Positions 1-5,700 are shown, counted from the first letter of the stretch. The stretch: DNA of 6,019 nucleotides from Pseudomonas sp. PGPPP3 (GCA_002256055.1 NKIE01000181.1:1-6019); one strand, 5' to 3'. Numbers and translations: made by a program. Notes: a model not told the origin generated them from the letters alone.

Positions 1-86
1 GTCCTGCGCCTAACCGGGGACCATTTCTCGCGGCAACGCGGCTCACGATGAAACGGCAACAGACCCTAGACTGTTCCGTGGCAGGC

Positions 87-99
87 AATAGTCGCTATT
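87..99. promoter_or_regulatory. Short inverted repeat upstream of the LysR gene
   Basis: AATAG at 87-91 and CTATT at 95-99 form a perfect 5-bp inverted repeat around a 3-base centre. The right arm overlaps TATTCT (96-101), a passable -10 hexamer with no good -35 at the usual distance, as is common for activator-dependent or autoregulated LysR promoters. It could be a regulator site for the LysR gene or for a divergent gene outside the window. This rests on symmetry and position only. The rest of 1-139 shows nothing I can assign. Confidence 0.25.
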
Positions 100-139
100 C
101 TGCGCAGTCTGCCAGCCTCGGCACAAAAGGATAAAAGCC

Positions 140-169
140 ATGCCAGTCATGAGTTTTACTCATCAATGA
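140..169 (+). CDS. Putative 9-residue leader peptide overlapping the LysR start
   Basis: ATG at 140 opens a 9-codon frame reading MPVMSFTHQ and stops at TGA 167-169. An excellent Shine-Dalgarno (AAAGGA, 126-131) sits 8 nt before this ATG, whereas the LysR ATG at 166 has no convincing one of its own. The stop overlaps the LysR start as ATGA (166-169), the classic arrangement for translational coupling or reinitiation. I infer that ribosomes load at 140 and restart at 166. The peptide is too short to have a recognisable function and may matter only through its translation. An alternative is that the purine stretch is fortuitous and the LysR start is used directly. Confidence 0.4.
   Translation: MPVMSFTHQ
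149..163. promoter_or_regulatory. Perfect T-N11-A palindrome / hairpin before the LysR start
   Basis: ATGAGT (149-154) and ACTCAT (158-163) are perfect inverted repeats around TTT. T150 and A162 give the T-N11-A spacing with dyad symmetry that is the hallmark of LysR-type regulator sites. It lies inside the mini-leader and ends 2 nt before the LysR ATG, so it could be an autoregulatory operator in DNA or a 6-bp hairpin in mRNA affecting initiation at 166. Which of these applies cannot be decided from sequence. Confidence 0.4.
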
Positions 170-1080
170 GCCGCCTCGCTCCGCTTTATGCCCTGCGCGC
201 CTTTGAGGCGGCCGCCCGCCACCTGTCCTACACCAAGGCGGCCCAGGAGCTGGCCATCACCCAAAGTGCGGTGAGCCGCCATGTACGCACCCTTGAGGTG
301 GATTTTGGCTGTCGTCTGTTTGCCCGCGAAGGCCGCGGCTTGCGCCTGACCGAACCGGGGCGCCTGTTGCTGCCGGGGTTGCAGCAGGGCTTTGCGGCCT
401 TGGAAGGCGCCTGCGCCAGCTTGCGCAGTGAGGAGGGCGCATTGCGCCTGAAGGCCCCTTCGACCCTGACCATGCGTTGGCTGCTGGCGCGCTTGTCACG
501 TTTTCGCCTGCAGCAACCGGACATCGAGGTGCAACTGACGGCGGCGTGGATGGACGTCGATCGGGTCGACTTCGAGCGCGAGCCCTACGACTGCGCGGTG
601 TTGCTCAATACCGGCGTGTTCCCCGAGGGCTGGGAGCACGTCAAGCTGTTCGAGGAATGGCTGATTCCGGTGTGCGCTCCCGAGGCCGCGGCCGACGGCG
701 CCTGGGAGGTAACGCGCCTGCAGGCTGCCGAGCAGTTGCATCCCACCCCTGATCGGCGTGACTGGCGTCAGTGGCTGCAGGCCATGGGCTTGAGCGAACA
801 GGTGCCACTGAAGAGCGGTCAGGTGTTCGACATGTTGGAGTTGGGCATCGTCGCCGCAGCGCGCGGGTATGGCGTGTCGATTGGCGATCTGTTGCTGGTC
901 GCCGAGGACGTCGAGCAGGGGCGGCTGGCGCTGCCCTTACCGACTGCGGTGTTCAGCGGTTGCAGTTATTACCTGGTGTGGCCCAAAGCGCGCCGTGGTC
1001 AGGAACGCTTCCAGCGCCTGCGTGATTATTTGCTCGCGGAGGTCGCGGCCATGCGTTTGCCGGCGGTCAACCGCTGCTGA
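166..1080 (+). CDS. LysR-family transcriptional regulator, GcvA type
   Basis: A 304-residue DNA-binding regulator of the usual LysR-family length. The N-terminal winged helix-turn-helix covers about residues 7-66, with the recognition region around 21-42 (SYTKAAQELAITQSAVSRHV) followed by the typical LFxRxGRGLxLTxxG wing. The stretch at about 97-130, with TLTMRWLLARLSRF and QPDIEVQL, is the signature of the GcvA-like subgroup and opens the periplasmic-binding-protein-like effector domain. The effector and target genes cannot be told from sequence. GcvA itself controls glycine cleavage, but many paralogues of this subgroup control other pathways. LysR regulators usually act on a neighbouring, often divergent, gene, which here would lie left of the window. 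ATG 166 is the first usable in-frame start and matches the family N-terminus; it lacks its own Shine-Dalgarno and overlaps a mini-ORF. It ends 13 nt from the 3' end of the convergent yifB with no terminator visible. Confidence 0.93.
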   Translation: MSRLAPLYALRAFEAAARHLSYTKAAQELAITQSAVSRHVRTLEVDFGCRLFAREGRGLRLTEPGRLLLPGLQQGFAALEGACASLRSEEGALRLKAPSTLTMRWLLARLSRFRLQQPDIEVQLTAAWMDVDRVDFEREPYDCAVLLNTGVFPEGWEHVKLFEEWLIPVCAPEAAADGAWEVTRLQAAEQLHPTPDRRDWRQWLQAMGLSEQVPLKSGQVFDMLELGIVAAARGYGVSIGDLLLVAEDVEQGRLALPLPTAVFSGCSYYLVWPKARRGQERFQRLRDYLLAEVAAMRLPAVNRC

Positions 1081-1093
1081 GCGGCTGAAGACT

Positions 1094-2587
1094 TTAGGTT
1101 GTGGGGCTGCTGGGTCGGTATTGCAGGGCTTCGGCCAGGTGGCTGCGCTGGATGGCGTCGACGGCGTCCAAGTCCGCTAGGGTGCGCGCGACCTTGAGCA
1201 GACGGTGGGCGGCGCGCAGGGACAGGCCGAGGCGTTCACAGGCGCTTTCCAGCCAGCGCTGGTCGTCGTCGCTGAGGCTGCAGTGCTGGCGCAATTGTTG
1301 GAGGTCGAGAAAGGCATTGGCGCCGCCCTGGCGCTGCTCTTGCCGTTGGCGGGCGGCGGCCACCGTGGCAGCGGCCTGAGCACTGCTGGTGCCGCTGTCG
1401 GTATTGGCGTGCAGGGCGGTGGCCTCGCGGGCGACGTGCAGGTGCAGTTCGATGCGGTCGAGCAAGGGCCCGGACAGTTTGCTGCGATAGCGCTGAATCT
1501 GTTCGGCACTGCAGCGACAGCGGCCGCTGGGGTCGCCGAGGTAACCGCAGGGGCACGGGTTCATCGCCGCCACCAGTTGGAAGCGCGCGGGAAAGCGCAC
1601 CTTGTCACGAGCGCGGGCGATGACAATTTCGCCGCTTTCCAAGGGCTCACGCAAAACCTCAAGCACCTTGCGGTCGAACTCGGGGAGTTCGTCCAAAAAT
1701 AAAATGCCGTGATGGGCCAGGGTAATTTCCCCCGGCTGTGGGCGACTGCCACCGCCGACCAGCGCCGGCCCCGACGCGGAATGGTGCGGGTGGCGAAACG
1801 GCCGCTGCGGCCAGGCGTCCAGCGGCGCATAGCTGGCCACCGAATGGATCGCCGCGACTTCTAGGGCTTCCTGCTCATTGAGTGGCGGCAGCAAGCCCGG
1901 AAGGCGGCTGGCCAGCAGGGTCTTGCCAGTGCCGGGAGGCCCGGAAAACAGCAAGTTGTGGGCGCCTGCGGCGGCAATCAGCAAGGCTCGTTTGGCGGCG
2001 CTCTGGCCTTGCACTTCAGCCAGGTCTGGGTAGGGGCGCACTTGACGCAGCAGGCCGGCTGGCTGGTAGGGCGCCAGGGGCGTCTGGCCATTCAAGTGCG
2101 CCGCCAGTTGCAGCAGATGCTCGACCGCCAGCACCGTCAGGCCCGAAGCCAGACAGGCTTCCTCGGCATTGGCCAGGGGCACCACCAGGGTGCGCCCGGC
2201 TGCGCGGGCGGCGAGTGCTGCGGGTAAGACGCCCTGGATCGGGCGCACGGCGCCGGATAACGCCAGCTCGCCGAGGCATTCAAGATTGTCGAGGGCGGTG
2301 GCGGGGATCTGCCCGCTGGCGGCGAGGATGCCCAAGGCGATCGCCAAGTCGAAGCGGCCACCGTCCTTGGGTAAATCAGCCGGTGCCAGGTTGAGGGTAA
2401 TGCGTCGCGGCGGGAACTCGAAGGCGCAGTTGAGGATGGCACTGCGTACGCGATCTTTGCTTTCCTTGACTGCGGTTTCCGGCAGGCCCACCAGCGCCAG
2501 GGAGGGCAGGCCGTTGGCCAAGTGCGCCTCGACAGTTACCGCCGGGGCTTCGATGCCGACTTGGGCTCGGCTATGGACGATGATCAG
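1094..2587 (-). CDS. yifB: YifB/ComM Mg-chelatase-like AAA+ ATPase
   Basis: A 497-residue AAA+ ATPase close to E. coli YifB in length. The Haemophilus and Vibrio homologue ComM is a hexameric helicase promoting branch migration of incoming DNA during natural transformation; the role in non-competent relatives is less clear. The N-terminal ChlI-like domain (about 20-140) carries GLPETAVKESKDRVRSAI. Walker A GPPGTGKT is at 216-223, the RHPHHSAS motif at 265-272, and Walker B ILFLDE at 295-300. A four-cysteine cluster (C345, C347, C357, C359), which may bind metal, is followed by the C-terminal Mg-chelatase domain. The N-terminus is odd: homology (IVHSRAQVG...) continues upstream of TTG 2519-2521, the first conventional start, but no ATG, GTG or TTG precedes that homology before the in-frame stop. 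The best start is CTG at 2585-2587, overlapping the ubiK stop as CTGA, implying coupling to ubiK. Function assignment is firm; the start is inferred. Confidence 0.93.
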   Translation of the reverse strand: MIIVHSRAQVGIEAPAVTVEAHLANGLPSLALVGLPETAVKESKDRVRSAILNCAFEFPPRRITLNLAPADLPKDGGRFDLAIALGILAASGQIPATALDNLECLGELALSGAVRPIQGVLPAALAARAAGRTLVVPLANAEEACLASGLTVLAVEHLLQLAAHLNGQTPLAPYQPAGLLRQVRPYPDLAEVQGQSAAKRALLIAAAGAHNLLFSGPPGTGKTLLASRLPGLLPPLNEQEALEVAAIHSVASYAPLDAWPQRPFRHPHHSASGPALVGGGSRPQPGEITLAHHGILFLDELPEFDRKVLEVLREPLESGEIVIARARDKVRFPARFQLVAAMNPCPCGYLGDPSGRCRCSAEQIQRYRSKLSGPLLDRIELHLHVAREATALHANTDSGTSSAQAAATVAAARQRQEQRQGGANAFLDLQQLRQHCSLSDDDQRWLESACERLGLSLRAAHRLLKVARTLADLDAVDAIQRSHLAEALQYRPSSPTT

Positions 2588-2859
2588 TCGGCGGTAGAGC
2601 GTGTGTCTGCAGAGCTTAGCTTGGCTTCCAGTTCAGCGACTTTGGCTTCCAGAGCTTCCAGGCGCGAGCGGGTGCGGGCGAGAACCACCATCTGGCTGTC
2701 GAACTCGTCACGGCTGACCAGGTCGAGCTTGCTGAAGGCGCTTTGCAGCAGAATTTTGAGTTGTGCTTCGAACTCGCCGCGGGGCAATGGGCTGTCGCCA
2801 TTGAACAGGCGTGCGGCTTGGGTGCTGAGGACGTCGAGCAGGGCTTTGGGTGGCAGCAT
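2584..2859 (-). CDS. ubiK: UbiK, ubiquinone biosynthesis accessory factor
   Basis: A 91-residue protein of the YqiC/BMFP family. UbiK assists aerobic ubiquinone synthesis by interacting with UbiJ and the Ubi enzyme complex and can bind lipid. The N-terminal part (about 1-45) is an amphipathic region (LLDVLSTQAARLF, then FEAQLKILLQSAFSKLDLV). Residues about 51-83 are a predicted coiled coil rich in Glu, Ala, Leu and Lys (LARTRSRLEALEAKVAELEAKL), as in family members that trimerise. ATG 2857-2859 is chosen because family members begin close to MLxPKxxLD, and GGAA at 2867-2870 sits 7 nt upstream. A longer frame starting at 2913 would add 18 unconserved residues running into the promoter. The stop overlaps the inferred yifB start by 4 nt, so the two genes form an operon. 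Confidence 0.9.
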   Translation of the reverse strand: MLPPKALLDVLSTQAARLFNGDSPLPRGEFEAQLKILLQSAFSKLDLVSRDEFDSQMVVLARTRSRLEALEAKVAELEAKLSSADTRSTAD

Positions 2860-2887
2860 GATGAGGTTCCAATATCGGTCGGCCGGC

Positions 2888-2896
2888 AGTGTAGCA
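2888..2896 (-). promoter_or_regulatory. Extended -10 promoter for ubiK-yifB
   Basis: On the minus strand TGC-TACACT reads as an extended -10 element (TGn plus a hexamer with 4 of 6 consensus bases). No good -35 is present at 17 bp (GGATTG), as expected for extended -10 promoters. Transcription would start near 2881, giving a leader of about 22 nt before ubiK. The two NtrC-like dyads lie about 50 to 100 bp upstream of this promoter. Confidence 0.45.
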
Positions 2897-2930
2897 CGCA
2901 GCCTTGGCGCCAATCCCGGGCGGCCACGGC

Positions 2931-2947
2931 TGCACGTTTATCGCGCA
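2931..2947. promoter_or_regulatory. NtrC-type binding site (distal, one mismatch)
   Basis: TGCAC-N7-GCGCA, one base off the NtrC dyad TGCAC-N7-GTGCA. Its centre (2939) is 33 bp, three helical turns, from the centre of the second site, and about 143 bp upstream of the predicted sigma-54 start point. Paired sites on one face of the helix allow cooperative NtrC binding, as at E. coli glnAp2. Confidence 0.65.
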
Positions 2948-2963
2948 CAAGGAGAGATAGCTG

Positions 2964-2980
2964 TGCACTGTTGTCGTGCA
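2964..2980. promoter_or_regulatory. NtrC-type binding site (proximal, perfect half-sites)
   Basis: TGCAC-N7-GTGCA is a perfect dyad matching the NtrC consensus. Its centre (2972) lies about 110 bp upstream of the predicted sigma-54 start point near 3082. With the distal site it forms a two-site enhancer whose phasing and distance closely match the classic glnA enhancer. Phosphorylated NtrC bound here would activate glnK-amtB under nitrogen limitation. Confidence 0.8.
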
Positions 2981-3033
2981 TGGCTGTTGGGCTGCGATTC
3001 GGCGTAGTCCCTGCTTTGCTATGTAAGCGACTG

Positions 3034-3046
3034 AATCAAAGAGCTT
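3034..3046. promoter_or_regulatory. Possible IHF site between enhancer and sigma-54 promoter
   Basis: AATCAA at 3034-3039 matches the conserved core of the IHF consensus (WATCAANNNNTTR), but the TT part is shifted by one base. It lies about 36-48 bp upstream of the predicted start point, between the NtrC sites and the -24 element, where IHF often bends DNA at sigma-54 promoters. The match is incomplete. Confidence 0.3.
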
Positions 3047-3054
3047 TTTCAGAA

Positions 3055-3071
3055 CTGGCAAGGTTTCTGCT
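3055..3071 (+). promoter_or_regulatory. Sigma-54 (-24/-12) promoter of glnK-amtB
   Basis: CTGGCAAGGTTTCTGCT fits the consensus YTGGCACG-N4-TTGCW, with the invariant GG (3057-3058) and GC (3069-3070) exactly 10 bp apart and only two deviations (A for C at 3061, C for T at 3067). Predicted transcription start is about 3082, leaving a leader of about 184 nt before glnK. Paired NtrC sites at about -110 and -143 strongly support the call. Confidence 0.8.
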
Positions 3072-3124
3072 TAGTCCCTTCCGACGCATGCACCGATGCA
3101 GTTGCGCTGCGACAGGATAGGCGG

Positions 3125-3186
3125 ATGCGTTTCGCCGCAAGCCCTTGGTTGGCGCAGAACAAAGCAGGCAAAGGCCGGCGGGCGCG

Positions 3187-3211
<25 letters not shown>
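3125..3211 (+). CDS. Putative 28-residue basic small ORF in the glnK leader
   Basis: ATG 3125 opens 28 codons ending at TAG 3209-3211. AGGA at 3114-3117 lies 7 nt before the ATG, a textbook spacing. The product begins MRFAASPWLAQNK and continues with a Lys/Arg-rich second half (GKGRRARYKAR) ending HCA. It is about a third basic, has no acidic residue, no membrane segment and no family I recognise. It lies wholly inside the predicted sigma-54 transcript, 54 nt upstream of glnK, and could be a leader peptide or upstream ORF modulating glnK translation, a genuine small protein, or chance. Nothing in the sequence alone proves translation. Confidence 0.3.
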
Positions 3212-3604
<393 letters not shown>

Positions 3605-3644
3605 GCCGTAGCCCCGAACCCCCCTTCGCCCCAGGAGTAACTCT

Positions 3645-4961
3645 ATGACTCTGCGTAAGTTCGCAGGGCTTGGCGCCCTGCTGTCTCTTGCAACCCCAGG
3701 TCTGGCCATGGCTGACGAGGTTGTGCTGAATTCCGGTGACACCTCGTGGATGCTGGTCTCCAGCATTCTGGTGCTGTTCATGACCATTCCCGGCCTGGCG
3801 CTGTTCTACGGCGGCATGGTCCGCTCGAAGAACATCCTGTCGGTGATGATGCAGTGTTTTGCCATCACCGGCCTGATCAGTCTGCTGTGGGTTATCTACG
3901 GTTACAGCCTGGTATTCGACGTAACTGGCATGGAACAAGGGGTGGTTAACTTCAACTCCTTTATCGGTGGCCTGTCGAAAGCTTTCCTGGCTGGCGTAAC
4001 GCCGGCGAGCCTGAGCTACGCCGTACCGGAAAGCGTGTTCATCATGTTCCAGCTGACCTTCGCCATCATCACCCCGGCGCTGATCGTGGGTGCCTTCGCT
4101 GAGCGCATGAAGTTCTCTGCGATGCTGGTGTTCATGGGCATCTGGTTCACCCTGGTATACGCACCGATCGCACACATGGTTTGGTCCGGCAACGGCGGCC
4201 TGATGTGGGACTGGGGTGTACTGGACTTCGCTGGCGGCACCGTGGTGCACATCAACGCTGGTATCGCGGGTCTGGTAGCGTGCATCGTGCTGGGCAAGCG
4301 TAAAGGCTACCCAACCACCTCGATGGCTCCGCACAACCTCGGCTACACCCTGATGGGCGCTGCCATGCTGTGGGTCGGCTGGTTCGGTTTCAACGCCGGT
4401 TCCGCCGTCGCTGCCAACGGCACTGCCGGTATGGCCATGCTGGTGACTCAGATCGCTACCGCTGCTGCCGCACTGGGCTGGATGTTCGCCGAGTGGCTGA
4501 CTCACGGTAAGCCAAGTGCCCTGGGTATCGCTTCGGGTGTGATCGCTGGTCTGGTGGCTATCACCCCGGCTGCTGGTACCTGTGGCCCAATGGGCGCCAT
4601 CATCATCGGTCTGTCGTCTGGCGTGATCTGCTTCTTCTGCGCCACCAGCCTGAAGCGCAAGCTGGGCTACGACGACTCCCTGGATGCCTTCGGCGTGCAC
4701 GGCATCGGCGGTATCGTGGGTGCACTGCTGACCGGTGTGTTCGCAGCTCCAGCACTGGGCGGCTTCGGCACCGTGGAAGACATCGGCGCGCAGTTCTTCA
4801 CCCAGTTCAAGGGTGTTGCCTTCACCGTGGTCTACACCGCCATCGTCACCTACGTGATCCTCAAAGTGATCGACATGGTCATGGGTCTGCGTGTTAGCGA
4901 CGAGGAAGAGACTGTCGGTCTCGACCTGGCACTGCACAACGAGCGTGGTTACAACCTGTAA
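3645..4961 (+). CDS. amtB: AmtB ammonium transporter
   Basis: A 438-residue inner-membrane Amt/Rh-family channel that forms trimers and takes up ammonium when external supply is low. Residues 1-23 look like a cleavable signal peptide (basic RK, hydrophobic core, cleavage after AMA before DEV), as in E. coli AmtB. About 11 membrane segments follow. The pore twin histidines are visible as H202 (in GGTVVHINAG) and H352 (in DAFGVHGIGG). The substrate-site tryptophan is probably W180 (MVWSGNGG), the conserved aspartate is D194, and GWFGFNAGSA is at 245-254. The cytoplasmic tail (about 413-438, ending HNERGYNL) is the part GlnK docks against. ATG 3645 has AGGAG (3633-3637) 7 nt upstream. The gene prefers codons such as GGT, CGT, ATC and ACC, consistent with high expression when induced. 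It is co-transcribed with glnK and followed by a strong terminator. Confidence 0.97.
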   Translation: MTLRKFAGLGALLSLATPGLAMADEVVLNSGDTSWMLVSSILVLFMTIPGLALFYGGMVRSKNILSVMMQCFAITGLISLLWVIYGYSLVFDVTGMEQGVVNFNSFIGGLSKAFLAGVTPASLSYAVPESVFIMFQLTFAIITPALIVGAFAERMKFSAMLVFMGIWFTLVYAPIAHMVWSGNGGLMWDWGVLDFAGGTVVHINAGIAGLVACIVLGKRKGYPTTSMAPHNLGYTLMGAAMLWVGWFGFNAGSAVAANGTAGMAMLVTQIATAAAALGWMFAEWLTHGKPSALGIASGVIAGLVAITPAAGTCGPMGAIIIGLSSGVICFFCATSLKRKLGYDDSLDAFGVHGIGGIVGALLTGVFAAPALGGFGTVEDIGAQFFTQFKGVAFTVVYTAIVTYVILKVIDMVMGLRVSDEEETVGLDLALHNERGYNL

Positions 4962-4978
4962 GCTTGACCTGTAACAAC

Positions 4979-5005
4979 AAAACGCCCGGATATTCCGGGC
5001 GTTTT
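4979..5005. terminator. Intrinsic terminator after amtB
   Basis: AAAACGCCCGGA (4979-4990) pairs perfectly with TCCGGGCGTTTT (4994-5005) around a TAT loop, a 12-bp stem with a GC-rich core and flanking A and T runs. It lies 17 nt after the amtB stop and could work in both directions. Confidence 0.93.
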
Positions 5006-5038
5006 GCATTGTCTGAGAACAAACTGGTTAGGCCGGTC

Positions 5039-5066
5039 TTTGCTTTTTCTGGCAGCACGCTAGAAT
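5039..5066 (+). promoter_or_regulatory. Distal sutA promoter candidate
   Basis: TAGAAT (5061-5066) is a 5-of-6 match to the sigma-70 -10 box; TTTGCT (5039-5044), 16 bp upstream, is a weak -35. Transcription from here would begin near 5073 and give a leader of about 125 nt. A GCGCGC inverted repeat (5067-5072 and 5078-5083, loop CGTAA) lies directly at the predicted start. Confidence 0.4.
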
Positions 5067-5157
5067 GCGCGCCGTAAGCGCGCTGCGTGCCTGAGCAATC
5101 GGCCGGCGAGCGTTTTTGAATTTTTTCTGGACGGGCGAGAAAGACGGCGCGTCTGGG

Positions 5158-5164
5158 CTATAAC
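5158..5164 (+). promoter_or_regulatory. Proximal sutA promoter candidate, sigma-S-like -10
   Basis: CTATAAC at 5158-5164 is a good -10 with a C directly upstream, close to the sigma-S preference CTATACT, and there is no recognisable -35 (CGAGAA), which sigma-S tolerates. Start near 5171 leaves a leader of about 27 nt. Use by sigma-S would fit a slow-growth factor but is inferred only. Confidence 0.35.
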
Positions 5165-5197
5165 TAACTTGTTTTTCGCAAGTCATGAGGTTGGAAC

Positions 5198-5530
5198 ATG
5201 AGCGACGACGATCTGGAACACGACGAGCTGGAAGGCGCCGACGAGGACGAAGGCGAGGAGTTGGCCGCTGCCGATGATGGCGTCAGTGATGACGATGGCG
5301 ATGGTGACGACGAAGTCGTACCGGCCGCCAAAGGTAAAGCCAAAGCCAAGGCCGCTGTCGATGTCGATGAGCTGCCCAGTGTTGAAGCCAAGCAGAAAGA
5401 GCGCGATGCCCTGGCCCGCGCCATGGAAGAGTTCCTTTCTCGCGGTGGCAAGGTGCAAGAAGTGGAAGCCAACGTAGTGGCTGATCCACCCAAGAAGCCC
5501 GACAGCAAATACGGCAGCCGCCCTATCTAG
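5198..5530 (+). CDS. sutA: SutA, RNA polymerase-binding slow-growth regulator
   Basis: A 110-residue, largely disordered protein. In P. aeruginosa SutA binds the RNA polymerase beta subunit and promotes transcription of ribosomal and other genes during slow growth and survival. The N-terminal tail (about 3-39) is extremely acidic: 22 of the first 40 residues are Asp or Glu. A short basic linker follows (KGKAKAKAA, about 45-53). The conserved helix spans about 61-82 (SVEAKQKERDALARAMEEFL) and leads into a fixed C-terminal tail (GGKVQEVE, NVVADPPKKPDSKYGSRPI). ATG 5198 has GAGG (5187-5190) 7 nt upstream. It is a single-gene unit between two intrinsic terminators, separate from amtB. The tail repeats the sixfold base pattern AAAGCC/AAGGCC near 5336-5353, so tail length probably varies between strains. 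I am confident in the family from the central helix and C-terminus; the N-terminal tail is less conserved. Confidence 0.88.
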   Translation: MSDDDLEHDELEGADEDEGEELAAADDGVSDDDGDGDDEVVPAAKGKAKAKAAVDVDELPSVEAKQKERDALARAMEEFLSRGGKVQEVEANVVADPPKKPDSKYGSRPI

Positions 5531-5541
5531 GGATGTTGCAC

Positions 5542-5572
5542 AAAAAAGCCCGCGCCAGTCGCGGGCTTTTTT
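5542..5572. terminator. Intrinsic terminator after sutA
   Basis: AAAAAAGCCCGCG (5542-5554) pairs perfectly with CGCGGGCTTTTTT (5560-5572) around a CCAGT loop, giving a 13-bp stem and a T run, 11 nt after the sutA stop. The A run on the left arm makes it potentially bidirectional. Confidence 0.95.
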
Positions 5573-5654
5573 ATTGGTGTTTATTCGGCGAGCCCGTGAC
5601 CTGCGAGCCGAACGTGCCAGGCCGTTGATCGGGCGGGCTGTACATTTCATCAAT

Positions 5655-5682
5655 AAACAATATATTTAAAAGCATATTGTTT
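5655..5682. promoter_or_regulatory. Probable ArsR/BigR-type operator overlapping the promoter
   Basis: AAACAATAT (5655-5663) and ATATTGTTT (5674-5682) are perfect 9-bp inverted repeats separated by 10 bp, in an AT-rich patch that stands out from the GC-rich surroundings. The left arm overlaps TATATT (5661-5666), the best -10 candidate, with no good -35. A repressor bound here would block RNA polymerase, which is how ArsR-family proteins autoregulate. The dyad ends 18 nt before the chosen start of the regulator gene. Confidence 0.6.
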
Positions 5683-5700
5683 GCCGTGAGAGTCAATGCC

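Noticed and set aside
3..131. Open plus-strand frame at the left edge that might be the 3' end of an upstream gene
   Set aside because: It encodes no recognisable C-terminus; other frames stop early and there is no clear evidence of coding.
2519..2521. TTG as the start of yifB
   Set aside because: Family-conserved residues (IVHSRAQVG and following) continue upstream in the same frame, so this would truncate the conserved N-terminal domain; TTG here encodes the Leu of HLANG.
2860..2913. An 18-codon N-terminal extension of ubiK from ATG at 2913
   Set aside because: The added residues are unlike the family and overlap the extended -10 promoter, while ATG 2859 has a suitable ribosome site and matches the usual N-terminus.
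2522..3007. A 161-codon plus-strand frame across the yifB 5' end, ubiK and the divergent promoter
   Set aside because: It is antisense to two well-supported genes, crosses regulatory sites, and has no recognisable protein features.
3089..3105. TGCACC half-site near 3089 as a third NtrC site
   Set aside because: Only one half-site matches at the correct spacing, and it lies downstream of the predicted start.
3151..3166. TTGGCGC...AAAGCA as a sigma-54 promoter
   Set aside because: GG and GC are 11 bp apart instead of 10, and the -12 block lacks TTGC.
5185..5277. A 30-codon arginine-rich frame from ATG 5185 overlapping sutA
   Set aside because: It is the shifted reading of GAC/GAG-rich sutA codons as CGA/CGG, and has no ribosome site.
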